Assembly (NCBI GenBank): GCA_002279355.1
Contig: NCBV01000009.1
Span: forward strand, 1 to 64,000
Reading direction: 5' to 3'
Source of the DNA: Acidiphilium sp. 37-60-79
GTDB taxonomy: Bacteria; Pseudomonadota; Alphaproteobacteria; Acetobacterales; Acetobacteraceae
Length of the DNA: 64,000 bases
The notes beneath the pieces are model-generated. The model did not search any database and was not told the origin of the DNA. It saw nothing but the letters and a program-made list of their open reading frames with translations. Positions 24,944-34,625 of this stretch are shown here, in pieces. The translations under genes were made by a program, and so were the position numbers. How positions within the stretch are numbered: position 1 is the stretch's first letter; each line of letters starts with the position of its first letter.

Positions 24944-26500
24944 GTGAGTGTTGATAGGAAATTTGCGGTGCGCGCCCTCGCATCAAAGACGTTGTTTGCG
25001 CGCCGTTCGCGGTGTGCCTTGTTGTTTATGGGTGCCGCCGGGCTGAGCGGCTGCGCCGTCGGTCCCGATTATCATCGGCCACCCTCACCAAACGTGACCG
25101 GCTATGCCGCGCCATCGGTGCAGCGGGGGGCGCCTGATCAGAACGTGGTAATCGGCGCGCGGATCAAGGGGCAGTGGTGGGAGGCTTTTCATTCCCAAGC
25201 GCTTGATCGGCTAATAGCGGAGTCATTGGCGCGGAATCCGAGTCTTGTGGCAGCGCAGAATACACTGCTCGCGGCGCGCGATCAGACCCGTGCGTTGGAA
25301 GGTGGTTTTCTGCCAAGCTTGAGCGGCAGTTTTCAAGCGGCACGTGAGCGGCAAAGTGGCCTGTCGAGTGGGGCGTCCAGTGGCGTCGGCGTTGGCACAA
25401 ATTCGGGATCGAGCGGTGGTGCGCCGTACTCGTTGCTGAATGCCAGCGTGTCGGTTTCCTACGCGCCGGATTTATTCGGGCTTGTGCGTCGGCAGGTTGA
25501 GGGACAGCGTGCCGTTGCCGAACAGCAGCGATTTGCCTTGGAGGCAACCTATTTATCCTTGACCGCCAATATCGTGACGGCGGCAGTGACCGACGCGTCG
25601 CTTCGCGATCAAATCGCGGCGACTAAGCGGATTTTGGCGTCGCAGACCCATGATTTGCGAATTTTGCGACGGCAAGTGGCGCTGGGTGGCATTGCTGAGG
25701 CGAATGTGTTGACCCAAGAGGCGTTGCGCGCGCAAACGGCGGCGACTTTGCCGCCGCTGGAAAAGCAGCTGGCACAGGTGCGCTTTCAGCTGGCCGCCTA
25801 TGAGGGGGTGTTGCCGACGCAGTTTCACGATCCGAACATCGAGTTGGCGGCCTTGCACTTACCGCATCGCGTGCCGTTGAGCGTGCCCTCGAAATTGGTG
25901 GAACAACGGCCGGATATTCGTCAGGCGGCGGCTTTGTTGCATCAAGATAGCGCGGCGGTTGGTGTGGCGACGGCGAATATGCTGCCGCAAATCACACTAT
26001 CGGCCTCGGTTGGTCATGATGCGCTGAGTGCGGCGCGTTTGTTTACACCGCAAACCTTGATTTGGAGCTTAGTCTCCGGCGTGACCCAGCCAATCTTCGA
26101 GGGAGGCAATTTGCTGTATAAGCGTCGGGCGGCGATTGCTACCTTGCACGCAGCGGCGGCGGATTATCAGAATACGGTGGTGCTGGCGTTTCAGAATGTC
26201 GCGGACTCGCTGGCGGCTTTGCATTATGATGCGCAGGCGCTCGCCGCGGACCAGGACGCTGAGACGGCAGCGCGGCGGAGTCTGAATGTCACGCGTGATC
26301 AATTCAAGCTAGGCGCGGTATCGTTCACCACGGTGCTGACGGCGGAACAAAGCTACGACAAGACGGTGATTACCCGAATTCAAGCCAGCGCCCAACGTTA
26401 TGCTGATACGGCCGCGTTGTTTCAGGCGCTTGGGGGCGGTTGGTGGCATCGCCACGATGTAGCACCCACAGTGCGCAAATGTTGCGGAGTTTTCCCATGA
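24944..26500 (+). CDS. Outer-membrane efflux lipoprotein (NodT/OprM family)
   Basis: TolC-like outer-membrane channel of an RND efflux pump, 518 residues from GTG 24944. The lipobox LSGC (in AAGLSGCAVGPDYHRP) gives the lipid-modified Cys and the GPDYxxP motif typical of OprM/NodT proteins. QWWEAFHSQALDRLIAESLARNPSL and LVEQRPDIRQA are family signatures. A GTG at 24968 is another possible start. Its stop overlaps the adaptor ATG by 4 bp. The order is channel, adaptor, pump, unlike the usual adaptor-pump-channel. Confidence 0.92.
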   Translation: MSVDRKFAVRALASKTLFARRSRCALLFMGAAGLSGCAVGPDYHRPPSPNVTGYAAPSVQRGAPDQNVVIGARIKGQWWEAFHSQALDRLIAESLARNPSLVAAQNTLLAARDQTRALEGGFLPSLSGSFQAARERQSGLSSGASSGVGVGTNSGSSGGAPYSLLNASVSVSYAPDLFGLVRRQVEGQRAVAEQQRFALEATYLSLTANIVTAAVTDASLRDQIAATKRILASQTHDLRILRRQVALGGIAEANVLTQEALRAQTAATLPPLEKQLAQVRFQLAAYEGVLPTQFHDPNIELAALHLPHRVPLSVPSKLVEQRPDIRQAAALLHQDSAAVGVATANMLPQITLSASVGHDALSAARLFTPQTLIWSLVSGVTQPIFEGGNLLYKRRAAIATLHAAAADYQNTVVLAFQNVADSLAALHYDAQALAADQDAETAARRSLNVTRDQFKLGAVSFTTVLTAEQSYDKTVITRIQASAQRYADTAALFQALGGGWWHRHDVAPTVRKCCGVFP

Positions 26501-27681
26501 GCGGTTCATCGAGTTTTGATGCCAAACCTAATCAAAAAACGCCGAAGCGTCCGCGACCGGTGCGGCGGGCGGTGATTGTGCTGCTGGTGTTGGGTGTGCT
26601 GCTGGGCGCGGTATTTGGCTGGGGCGCGGTCAAGGCGATGTTCATTGGCAAGTTTCTCGCCACGTTGAAATATGCGCCGCAAACGATCTCGACGGTGACG
26701 GCTGAGAAGTCCCCATTCGCCCCGACGATCGAGGCCACGGGCAATATGGTGGCGGAGCAGGGGGCTAACCTGTCATCGCAAGTGGCTGGAATCGTCGATA
26801 CGATTATGTTCAAGTCGGGGTCTGATGTTAAAAAAGGTCAGGTTTTACTAACCCTGCGCCCGAACAATGATTCCGCCGTGTTGGCGCAATTGCAGGCGGT
26901 CGCGGCTCTTGCGAAAATCACTTACCAGCGTGACGTGGCGCAGCTTCAAGCCAAGGCGATCAGCGCGCAGACGGTTGATTCTGATCGCGCAACGATGGCG
27001 TCGGACCTAGCGCAGGTGCAAAGTCAGCAAGCTTTGATGGCGGAAAAGGTGATCAAAGCGCCGTTTGCCGGGCGTATCGGTGTGCGCGCTGTGGATGTCG
27101 GGCAATATCTGGCGGCGGGCACGGCCATTGCATCGTTGCAGCAATTGAACCCAATTGATGTGAATTTCTACGTGCCGCAGACCGATCTGGCCAAAATCCG
27201 TCCTGGACAGGCGATTGCCGTCACGGTTGGCGGGTTCGGCAATACCGTGTTTACCGGCAAAATTACCTCACTGGATTCGGTGATTAGCACTCAGAGCCTG
27301 ATGATTTTGGTGCGCGGCACGCTCGATAATCCGCATGATGAATTGCGCCCAGGCAGTTTTGCACGCGTATCGATCAGCACCGGTGCGCCGCAAGAGTTTA
27401 TCACGCTTCCGAAAACAGCAATCACCTATAACGCGTATGGTGATACTGTTTATGAGGTGATCAATCAGAAGAAAAATGGCAAGACCCAACAAGTTGCCGA
27501 GCAAAAATTTGTCACGCTTGGCCCTTCGCGCGGCGATCAGGTTGCCGTGGTTAAAGGCGTGGCCGCGGGGGATGTGGTGGTTTCTGCCGGACAGTTGAAG
27601 CTGCATCCCGGCGCATTTGTTAAAATAAATAACAAGATCGTGCTGCCGAATAGTCCGGCGCCGGTCGTTCCGCTGCACTGA
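26497..27681 (+). CDS. RND efflux periplasmic adaptor (membrane fusion protein)
   Basis: HlyD/AcrA-type adaptor that bridges pump and outer-membrane channel. 394 residues from ATG 26497, which overlaps the channel stop (ATGA). An N-terminal membrane anchor (about 25-45) is followed by the lipoyl halves (VAEQGANLSSQVAGIVDTI, then VIKAPFAGRIGVRAVDVGQYL), a helical hairpin and the beta-barrel end. TVTAEKSPFAPTIEATG is the usual N-terminal strand. It is of the MexC/MdtA-like group with an anchor rather than a lipobox. Confidence 0.93.
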   Translation: MSGSSSFDAKPNQKTPKRPRPVRRAVIVLLVLGVLLGAVFGWGAVKAMFIGKFLATLKYAPQTISTVTAEKSPFAPTIEATGNMVAEQGANLSSQVAGIVDTIMFKSGSDVKKGQVLLTLRPNNDSAVLAQLQAVAALAKITYQRDVAQLQAKAISAQTVDSDRATMASDLAQVQSQQALMAEKVIKAPFAGRIGVRAVDVGQYLAAGTAIASLQQLNPIDVNFYVPQTDLAKIRPGQAIAVTVGGFGNTVFTGKITSLDSVISTQSLMILVRGTLDNPHDELRPGSFARVSISTGAPQEFITLPKTAITYNAYGDTVYEVINQKKNGKTQQVAEQKFVTLGPSRGDQVAVVKGVAAGDVVVSAGQLKLHPGAFVKINNKIVLPNSPAPVVPLH

Positions 27682-27690
27682 TCGCGCGTC

Positions 27691-30600
27691 ATGAAAAACC
27701 TCACCGCGCTTTTTATCCGTCGGCCGGTTCTGGCCATTGTGGTTAGTGCGATTATTCTGGTGCTCGGGCTGCGGGCGATGGGCAGTCTGCCGGTATTGGA
27801 ATATCCCAAGACTGAGAACGCGACCATTACCATCACCACCACCTATCCGGGTGCCGATCCGAATACGATGGCGGGCTTTATCACCACGCCGATCGAAAAC
27901 GCAGTCGCTCAGGTGAATGGTATTGATTACATCACCTCATCGAGCCAAACGGGTATCAGCACCATTACGATCAATTTGGTGCTCAATTACAATCCAGACA
28001 AAGCACTCACTGAAATCCAGGCGCAAATCCAATCAGTGCTGAACCAGTTGCCGAGCGGCACCCAACAGCCGCAGCTGAAATTACAAGTCGGTCAGACGTT
28101 GGATGCGATGTATATCGGCTTCAAGAGTTCGGTGCTGACGCCAAGCCAGATTACCGACTATCTGGTGCGCGTGGTGCAGCCGCAATTACAATCGGTGCAG
28201 GGGGTGCAGACCGCCGAGATTTTGGGCGCACAGAATTTTGCCATGCGGATCTGGCTAAATCCAAGCAAGCTGGCGGCGTATCACTTGACCGCAACCGATA
28301 TCTATACGGCGTTATCAGGCAATGATTTTATCAGCGCGCTGGGCAATACCAAAGGCCAGATGACGCAAACCACGCTGACCGCATCGACCAGCTTGCATTC
28401 GGCGGCGGAATTTCGGCGGTTGATCGTGTCGCAAACGGGTGGGCAACTCGTGCGGCTTGGCGATGTCGCCACGGTGAAGCTTGGCTCGTATTCCTACGAG
28501 GCCAACGTTGCGTTTGATGGCCAAACCGGGGTTTATATCGGCATTCAGGTCGCGCCGAATGCTAATTTGTTATCGGTGATCAAGGGCGTTCAGAAGCGGT
28601 TTCCAAACATTCAAGCATCCTTGCCGCAGGGATTGCAAGGCACTATCGTCTATAATTCTGCCAAATTTGTTACGGCCTCAATCAGCGACGTGATTGCGGC
28701 CTTGATCGAGGCGCTACTCATTGTGGTGGCGGTGGTCTTTGCGTTCTTGGGCACGCCGCGCTCGGTGGTTATTCCAGTGGTCGCAATACCGCTGTCATTG
28801 ATCGGCACGTTCGCGGCCATGCTGATTTTAGGATTCACCATCAACCTGCTAACCTTGTTAGCCCTGGTTCTGGCGATTGGTTTGGTGGTTGATGACGCGA
28901 TTATCGTGGTGGAAAACATTAACCGCCATCTGGACCAAGGAGAATCGCGGATCGAGGCGGCGCGCAATGCGGCAGCGGAGTTGGCGAGTCCGATTATCGC
29001 GATGACCGTCGTGCTCGCGGCGGTCTATGTGCCAATCGGCTTTCAATCTGGGTTGACCGGCGCATTGTTTACCGAATTTGCCTTTACCTTGGTGTCCGCC
29101 GTAACGATTTCGGCAATTATCGCGCTTACCCTTACGCCGATGTTAAGTTCCAAATTACTGCGGGCCATTTCACGCGATGAAACCGGTTGGGAAAGCCGTT
29201 TGGTCGGTTTCATTGATCGGGCATTCGATCGAGTGCGTCGGCTCTATATGCGACTGCTGCGCAGCGCCTTGCAGACCATACCGATAATTCTGCTGTTTGG
29301 TGCAATTGTGCTCGGCAGTATCTATTTTCTGTCCAGCAGTGCCAAAAGCGAACTTGCCCCACAAGAAGATCAGGGGGTGGTGATTTTAGCCTCGACTGCG
29401 GCGCCGAACTCGACGCTGGATCAACGGGTGGTTTACGCGCAAGCGTTGAACAAATTGATGTTCAGCCATAAATCGACCGATCATACCTTTCAGCTTAACA
29501 CACCGACAATATCGATCGCCGGCATGGTGTTGAAGCCCTGGGGCCAGCGGGCGAAAAATGCCAGTGTCCTGCAGAATGAGATCCAAAACCAAGCCTCGGT
29601 TGGCATCCCCGGCGAGCAGATCGCTGCCTTTCAACCCCCCTCGCTGCCCGGCTCGCAAGGGTTGCCCGTGCAGTTCGTTATCAAAACAACGAATGACTAC
29701 CAACAACTCAACACGGTATCACAACGATTATTGCAAGCCGCATTGAAAACCGGTGATTTCATTTTCTTGCAAACCGATCTGAAAATCGATCAGCCGCAAG
29801 CGACTGTGGAAATTGATCGTGCGAAGGCGGCGAATCTCGGTCTGACGATGAGTGATATTGGCGCCGCCATGTCGCGCGCCCTGGGCGGCGGTTATGTCAA
29901 TTATTTCAGTCTCGATAATCGCTCTTACGAAGTTATTCCGCAGGTCGCGCAGAAATTTCGCCTTAATTCTCAACAGGTACTCAATTATCCGGTGGCAACC
30001 GTGAAGGGCGTATCAGTCCCGCTCGGCTCGATTGCGCATATCGCTCACATCGTCATTCCAGAGTCGGTTAATCACTTTCAGCAACTGAACTCCGCGACGA
30101 TCCAAGGTGTGGTGGCGCCTGGTGTCGCCGAAGGAACGGCGCTAACCGTGCTCGACCGCTTAGCTGCAAAAAATCTTCCCTCGGGTTATGCTGTGGATTA
30201 TGGTGGAGCCATGCGGCAATTCGTGCAGGAAAGAAGCGGGTTTTTGGCCACGTTCGGATTTGCTGTGATCGTGATTTTCCTGGCATTGGCCGCTCTGTTC
30301 AACTCGTTCCGCGACCCGCTAATTATTTTAGTGTCGGTGCCGATGTCGATTTTCGGGGCAATGTTGTTTATCAATCTTGGCTTCTTTGGCCTGTCGATTA
30401 ATATCTATACCGAAGTAGGGCTGGTTACCTTGATGGGGCTGATTAGCAAGCACGGTATTTTGATTGTCGAGGTTGCTAACGAGGCCCAGCGCGCTGGCAT
30501 GAGCAAGCGCGAGGCCATCGAACACGCGGTGAATATCCGGCTCCGGCCGATTTTGATGACCACTGCCGCGATGGTCCTCGGTGTGGTGCCGCTGATTATT

Positions 30601-30753
30601 GCGAGTGGGGCAGGGGCGGCGGCCCGGTTCAATATGGGCGCGGTGATTGCTACGGGCTTATCGATTGGTACGTTATTCACGTTGTTCGTGCTGCCTGCCG
30701 TCTATCTGGTCATCGCCGAGCAGCATAAAGAGGGCAACGAAGCTGAAGTTTAG
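27691..30753 (+). CDS. RND efflux transporter permease (HAE-1 family)
   Basis: Proton-driven inner-membrane drug efflux pump of 1020 residues, AcrB/MexF-like. Start MKNLTALFIRRPVLAIVVS is typical. Transmembrane helix 4 carries the proton-relay pair in GLVVDDAIIVVENINRHL, and the periplasmic porter loops flank it. MTTAAMVLGVVPLIIASGAGAAARFNMG is the TM11 signature. It follows the adaptor after 9 bp and ends in a large inverted repeat that probably terminates the operon. Substrates cannot be told from sequence. Confidence 0.96.
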   Translation: MKNLTALFIRRPVLAIVVSAIILVLGLRAMGSLPVLEYPKTENATITITTTYPGADPNTMAGFITTPIENAVAQVNGIDYITSSSQTGISTITINLVLNYNPDKALTEIQAQIQSVLNQLPSGTQQPQLKLQVGQTLDAMYIGFKSSVLTPSQITDYLVRVVQPQLQSVQGVQTAEILGAQNFAMRIWLNPSKLAAYHLTATDIYTALSGNDFISALGNTKGQMTQTTLTASTSLHSAAEFRRLIVSQTGGQLVRLGDVATVKLGSYSYEANVAFDGQTGVYIGIQVAPNANLLSVIKGVQKRFPNIQASLPQGLQGTIVYNSAKFVTASISDVIAALIEALLIVVAVVFAFLGTPRSVVIPVVAIPLSLIGTFAAMLILGFTINLLTLLALVLAIGLVVDDAIIVVENINRHLDQGESRIEAARNAAAELASPIIAMTVVLAAVYVPIGFQSGLTGALFTEFAFTLVSAVTISAIIALTLTPMLSSKLLRAISRDETGWESRLVGFIDRAFDRVRRLYMRLLRSALQTIPIILLFGAIVLGSIYFLSSSAKSELAPQEDQGVVILASTAAPNSTLDQRVVYAQALNKLMFSHKSTDHTFQLNTPTISIAGMVLKPWGQRAKNASVLQNEIQNQASVGIPGEQIAAFQPPSLPGSQGLPVQFVIKTTNDYQQLNTVSQRLLQAALKTGDFIFLQTDLKIDQPQATVEIDRAKAANLGLTMSDIGAAMSRALGGGYVNYFSLDNRSYEVIPQVAQKFRLNSQQVLNYPVATVKGVSVPLGSIAHIAHIVIPESVNHFQQLNSATIQGVVAPGVAEGTALTVLDRLAAKNLPSGYAVDYGGAMRQFVQERSGFLATFGFAVIVIFLALAALFNSFRDPLIILVSVPMSIFGAMLFINLGFFGLSINIYTEVGLVTLMGLISKHGILIVEVANEAQRAGMSKREAIEHAVNIRLRPILMTTAAMVLGVVPLIIASGAGAAARFNMGAVIATGLSIGTLFTLFVLPAVYLVIAEQHKEGNEAEV

Positions 30754-30818
30754 TTGTGGGACCAGTCTGGAAATCGTGCGAAAGGCTGCACCCAAAAAAG
30801 GGGTTTCCAACTAAACTT
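30746..30818. repeat. 11-bp inverted repeat flanking a 51-bp core after the RND gene
   Basis: AAGTTTAGTTG (30746-30756) and its exact complement CAACTAAACTT (30808-30818) flank a core that contains a smaller GTGC...GCAC hairpin and a run of A's. The left arm contains the RND stop codon. It may be the operon terminator or a small inverted-repeat (MITE-like) insertion. The right arm lies 22 bp before the next gene. Confidence 0.5.
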
Positions 30819-30839
30819 GTTGGCCCCATACTTTGGCGA

Positions 30840-31484
30840 ATGAATCGTCAAGCCACAACCCGGATTCTTGCCGCCGTCGGTGCCGTGCTGATCTGGGCGG
30901 CTTTGGTCGGTCAATTTGTGCTCCTGCGCGGGGTTATTGCCGGGCAGGGAGGTTCGAACGTTGCGGCGATCTGGCGGTTTCTTGGATTTTTCACCATCCT
31001 GACGAATATCCTCGTCGCGCTTACTTTGACTAACGCGGCCCTCCGACCGCAGCGCCGGTATCGGCTGGGTTCGCCGGTGTTCGAGGCAATCGTTGCGGTA
31101 TCGATTATTCTGGTTGGTATGGTCTATTCTGCGGTTCTGCGCGCACTTTGGAAGCCCACAGCAGCGCAGAAATGGGTCGATGCCGGGCTTCATGACCTAG
31201 CACCGATCCTGTTCTTGGTTTTCTGGTTGCTGCGCCCGCATGGAAGCCTGCGTTGGCGCCAAATGCCTTGGTTGCTCATTTGGCCGCTGCTTTATTGTAT
31301 CTATGCGCTGAGCCGCGGCGCCGCCGATGGTTGGTATCCGTATCCGTTTCTGGATGCTGGTAAATTATCGTCCGCGCATCTGATTTTGAACATCATCGTT
31401 TTGATCGCAGCCTTTGCTGCGGTGTCAGCGGCGCTCACCGCATCCGACCGCTGGCTTGGTCGCGCGCAGCGCCGCGTTTCATAG
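30840..31484 (+). CDS. Pr6Pr-type (FAR-17a/AIG1-like) integral membrane protein
   Basis: 214-residue protein with about six hydrophobic helices. The start at ATG 30840 leaves a normal MNRQATTRILAAVGAVLIW opening. FFTILTNILVALTL, LHDLAPILFLVFWLL and the conserved aromatic-rich YALSRGAADGWYPYPFLD are features of the Pr6Pr family of unknown function. The Arg/His and YPYPF region could be a catalytic or ligand site, but nothing is proven. It is on the same strand as the RND operon and the ABC genes but separated from the former by the inverted repeat. Confidence 0.75.
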   Translation: MNRQATTRILAAVGAVLIWAALVGQFVLLRGVIAGQGGSNVAAIWRFLGFFTILTNILVALTLTNAALRPQRRYRLGSPVFEAIVAVSIILVGMVYSAVLRALWKPTAAQKWVDAGLHDLAPILFLVFWLLRPHGSLRWRQMPWLLIWPLLYCIYALSRGAADGWYPYPFLDAGKLSSAHLILNIIVLIAAFAAVSAALTASDRWLGRAQRRVS

Positions 31485-31526
31485 AGCGACTTTGCGAACG
31501 GACTGCTTGCCCTTATGTGCAGGTGC

Positions 31527-32267
31527 ATGGATGCGCTCATTGTCACGGGTTTGGTCAAACGCTTCGATGCGGTCATTGCGGTCGATGGGATTAGCTTTTC
31601 GCTCGCCCCAGGCAGGACCATCGGGCTGCTCGGCGGCAATGGGGCCGGGAAAACCACAACCATTTCCATGTTGCTGGGCATTTTGCTGCCCGATCAGGGC
31701 AGCATCATCGCGCTCGGCCATGATATTGCCCATGATCGGTTCGCGGCCCTCGCGCGGATGAATTATTCCTCCCCCTATGTCGCGTTGCCGATGCGCCTCA
31801 CCGTCGCTGAAAATCTGCGCGTCTATGGTCATCTCTATAATGTGCCCAAACTCGAGCAACGTATTGGCGCCTTGGTCGACGAATTCAATCTCGGTGATTT
31901 TTTGCATCGCCGAGCGGGTGCGTTGTCCGCCGGGCAGAAAACCCGGGTTGCCCTTGCCAAGGCACTGATCAACCAGCCGGATTTGCTGCTGCTCGATGAG
32001 CCGACGGCCAGCCTTGATCCTGACACCGCCGATTATGTGCGCACTCGCCTGGAGATTTATCAACGCACCAGCGGCGCTGCCATCCTGCTCGCCTCGCATA
32101 ATATGGCCGAGGTCGAGCGGCTCTGTAATGATGTGTTGATGCTGCAATCAGGCAGGATCGTTGATCGCGGGACGCCTGCTGACCTGATTGCCCGCTATGG
32201 TCGCGCTGACTTAGAGGATGTTTTTCTGCAAATTGCCCGCTTCGGCGCGCAAGGCGCCTGCGCATGA
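31527..32267 (+). CDS. ABC transporter ATP-binding protein (ABC-2 type)
   Basis: ATPase of an ABC-2 type exporter, 246 residues. Walker A GGNGAGKTTT, signature LSAGQKTR and Walker B LLLLDEPTASLDP are all intact. The start at ATG 31527 (MDALIVTGLVKRF) is preferred over 31515, since it fits the family. It overlaps the permease gene by 4 bp. It resembles the NodI/CcmA-like drug or polysaccharide exporters. The substrate is unknown. Confidence 0.9.
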   Translation: MDALIVTGLVKRFDAVIAVDGISFSLAPGRTIGLLGGNGAGKTTTISMLLGILLPDQGSIIALGHDIAHDRFAALARMNYSSPYVALPMRLTVAENLRVYGHLYNVPKLEQRIGALVDEFNLGDFLHRRAGALSAGQKTRVALAKALINQPDLLLLDEPTASLDPDTADYVRTRLEIYQRTSGAAILLASHNMAEVERLCNDVLMLQSGRIVDRGTPADLIARYGRADLEDVFLQIARFGAQGACA

Positions 32268-33073
32268 GCCGGTTCGCACAATCGGCGCGGCGGATTTGGG
32301 GGTTGATGTATCGCCATCTCTGCCTCTATCGAAAATCCTGGCCGCGTTTGCTTGAGCTTGGCTATTGGCCCACGCTGGAATTGCTGATTTGGGGTTTTAC
32401 CGCTCGATTTCTTTCCAATGAACATCCCGGCCCGGTGCTTGCGATCGGCGCTGCGTTGATCGGCGGGGTTTTACTGTGGGAGGTTGCGCTGCGCGCGCAA
32501 ATCGGGGTGACGTTGTCATTTCTGGAAGAGATTTGGTCGCGCAACCTCGGTCATGTGTTTGTCAGCCCGCTGCGCCCCTATGAGCTTATTCTCAGCCTGC
32601 TCGGCGTGTCGATGGTGCGTGCGCTAGTCGGCTTGGCGCCCGCCACGCTCCTCGCCGCCCTACTTTATCATTTCAATGTGTTCGCGATTGGTCCCCTGCT
32701 CATTTTGCTGATGCTCAACCTGTTTCTGATGGGCTGGTGGATGGCGTTGCTGGTGATTTCGCTCTTGTTTCGCTACGGCGCCTCAGCCGAGGCGTTGGCC
32801 TGGACGCTGGCATTTGGCCTCACACCGGTTGCGTGCGTGTTTTATCCGATCACCGCGTTGCCCAATTGGCTACGCCCGGTTGCGGCGGCGCTACCGGCCG
32901 AGCATATTTTTGCCGGAATGCGCGCCGCCTTGGCGCTGCAAAGGCCGGCCTGGGCGCAGCTTGGCGCCGCTTTTGCCCTCAATATCGTGTGGACATTGAT
33001 AGCCGTTCTGGTTTTTGCAGCCCAGTTCCGCGCCGCACGCCGCACCGGCGCCTTGATTTCTATCGGCGAATAG
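32264..33073 (+). CDS. ABC-2 type transporter permease
   Basis: 269-residue inner-membrane permease with six hydrophobic segments, coupled by 4-bp overlap to its ATPase. NIVWTLIAVLVFAAQFRAARRTGAL closes it and GLTPVACVFYPITALPNWLRPVAAALPAEHIF is the ABC-2 signature loop. A histidine phosphatase gene follows 14 bp later and is likely co-transcribed. Export of an unknown substrate is the most that can be said. Confidence 0.88.
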   Translation: MSRFAQSARRIWGLMYRHLCLYRKSWPRLLELGYWPTLELLIWGFTARFLSNEHPGPVLAIGAALIGGVLLWEVALRAQIGVTLSFLEEIWSRNLGHVFVSPLRPYELILSLLGVSMVRALVGLAPATLLAALLYHFNVFAIGPLLILLMLNLFLMGWWMALLVISLLFRYGASAEALAWTLAFGLTPVACVFYPITALPNWLRPVAAALPAEHIFAGMRAALALQRPAWAQLGAAFALNIVWTLIAVLVFAAQFRAARRTGALISIGE

Positions 33074-33087
33074 GGCGTTTCCGCACC

Positions 33088-33753
33088 ATGCACCGCACAA
33101 CGACCCGATTCTGGTTGATCCGCCACGCCACGGTTGCGCCCGAGGCCCTCGCCGAACTTTATGGCCAGCGTGATGTGCCGGTCTGTGGCAACCGCATGCT
33201 CACGGATGTGCCGCGTTACAGCTATCTCGCCCGCGTTTTGCCCCGCGACGCGCATTGGCTGGTCACCCCTCTCAGCCGCACCCACCGCACGGCCGAGGCA
33301 ATCAGCCGAGCGGGGTACGGCGTGACCAACCCCGCCATTGAACCCGGACTGATTGAGCAAAGTTTTGGCCAGTGGGAGGGCCGCAGCATGGCCGAGTTTG
33401 CGGGTGCACGGGCTGAACACCCGTTTTGGCCGATCGGCGGTGATGCCGAGCCACCCGGCGGGGAAAGTTTCATCCAGCTTCGCACCCGTGTGGGGGCGGC
33501 GCTAACGCGGCGCACCGAAGCCCATCTCGGTCGGGACATTATCGCCGTTTCGCATGGCGGGGCGATCCGTGCCGCCATTGCCCACGCACTTAGCCTATCG
33601 GCGCATCAGGCGCTGAGCCTCGCCGTTGAAAATTTATCGCTGACCGTGCTGGAGCACCATACTGGCTGGCATCCGACGCCCGATGCCACGCCGGACGCGA
33701 TCGCAACGGGCGCTTGGCGAATCGTAACAATTAATGAACATTCAGCCATATAA
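33088..33753 (+). CDS. Histidine phosphatase family protein
   Basis: Phosphoglycerate-mutase-like phosphatase, 221 residues from ATG 33088. The phospho-accepting His is in WLIRHATVAP (RHA in place of the usual RHG), with the second Arg in LSRTHRTAEAI, the catalytic Glu in FGQWEGRS and the second His in IAVSHGGAIRAAI. This is compatible with CobC/GpmB-like enzymes. It follows the ABC permease with a 14-bp gap. Its exact substrate is not known. Confidence 0.85.
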   Translation: MHRTTTRFWLIRHATVAPEALAELYGQRDVPVCGNRMLTDVPRYSYLARVLPRDAHWLVTPLSRTHRTAEAISRAGYGVTNPAIEPGLIEQSFGQWEGRSMAEFAGARAEHPFWPIGGDAEPPGGESFIQLRTRVGAALTRRTEAHLGRDIIAVSHGGAIRAAIAHALSLSAHQALSLAVENLSLTVLEHHTGWHPTPDATPDAIATGAWRIVTINEHSAI

Positions 33754-33836
33754 GTCGATTTCTACCCGCCGCCACACAATCTCCACATCTGCATGTCTGA
33801 ATAAGATCATCGATTAGCCGAAAGGAGAGTTCGACC

Positions 33837-34583
33837 ATGACCATACGCTCAGCAGCTCAAGCCGCCGCACGCGGCCTGTTCAACCATAAATTCAGCCGCC
33901 TTGGGCTTGCCACAGTGATGCTTGCCGTTCCACTTGCCGCTTGTTCGACCGGTGCATCCGCCGCGAATGGCAATGGTGCGCAAGTCCTGGTCGATCGATC
34001 GACTCTAACCGTCGAAACCATGCTTGGTGCCGGCGGCGCGGCGGGTAACCAAGCCTCGCAATTTCTGCGTCGTGCTAAGGCAGTCGTTATTTGCCCGCGT
34101 ATTTTCAAAGCCGGCTTCTTTATCGGCGGTGAGGGCGGGGATTGTGTGCTGGTTTCGCGCGCGGCCAACGGTTCTTGGTCGGACCCTGCTTTCTACACGA
34201 TGGGCAGCGGCAGTTTTGGCCTGCAAATCGGCGCGCAGGATGCGGAAGTGATGATGATGCTGATGAACCAGACCGCGCTTAACGCGTTCCTGAACAGTCA
34301 GTTCAAAATGGGTGCGGATGCCGGTATTTCGGTCGCCACGATTGGCGCCGGCATTGGCGGCTCTACCGGCACGGCGGTGGGGGCGGATATTGTCACCTTC
34401 ACCAAATCGCGTGGCTTGTATGGCGGTGTGTCGCTCTCCGGCTCCGTATTTTCCAATGATTCTGGCTTGGATCAGCAATATTACGGCCAAACCGTGGGGC
34501 CGCGCCAGATTGTGGTGAATATGGGCGCGCAAAATGCCGGGGCAAACCCGCTCCGCGCGATGCTTGGGCGTTTCGGCGGCTGA
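33837..34583 (+). CDS. SYLF domain lipoprotein (YSC84-like)
   Basis: 248-residue lipid-binding SYLF-domain protein with a signal peptide ending in the lipobox LAAC (Cys near residue 39). The domain is recognised by FLRRAKAVVICPRIFKAGFFIGGEGGDCVLVSR, SDPAFYTMGSGSFGLQIGAQDAEVMMMLMNQTAL and SRGLYGGVSLSGSVF. SYLF proteins bind phosphoinositides in eukaryotes; bacterial roles are poorly known. A good AAGGAG sits about 11 bp upstream of the ATG. It is a monocistronic-looking gene in a 60-150 bp spaced region. Confidence 0.9.
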   Translation: MTIRSAAQAAARGLFNHKFSRLGLATVMLAVPLAACSTGASAANGNGAQVLVDRSTLTVETMLGAGGAAGNQASQFLRRAKAVVICPRIFKAGFFIGGEGGDCVLVSRAANGSWSDPAFYTMGSGSFGLQIGAQDAEVMMMLMNQTALNAFLNSQFKMGADAGISVATIGAGIGGSTGTAVGADIVTFTKSRGLYGGVSLSGSVFSNDSGLDQQYYGQTVGPRQIVVNMGAQNAGANPLRAMLGRFGG

Positions 34584-34625
34584 TCTTCACTTCCATCGCG
34601 TGGCGACACGCGTTACCATGAGCTC

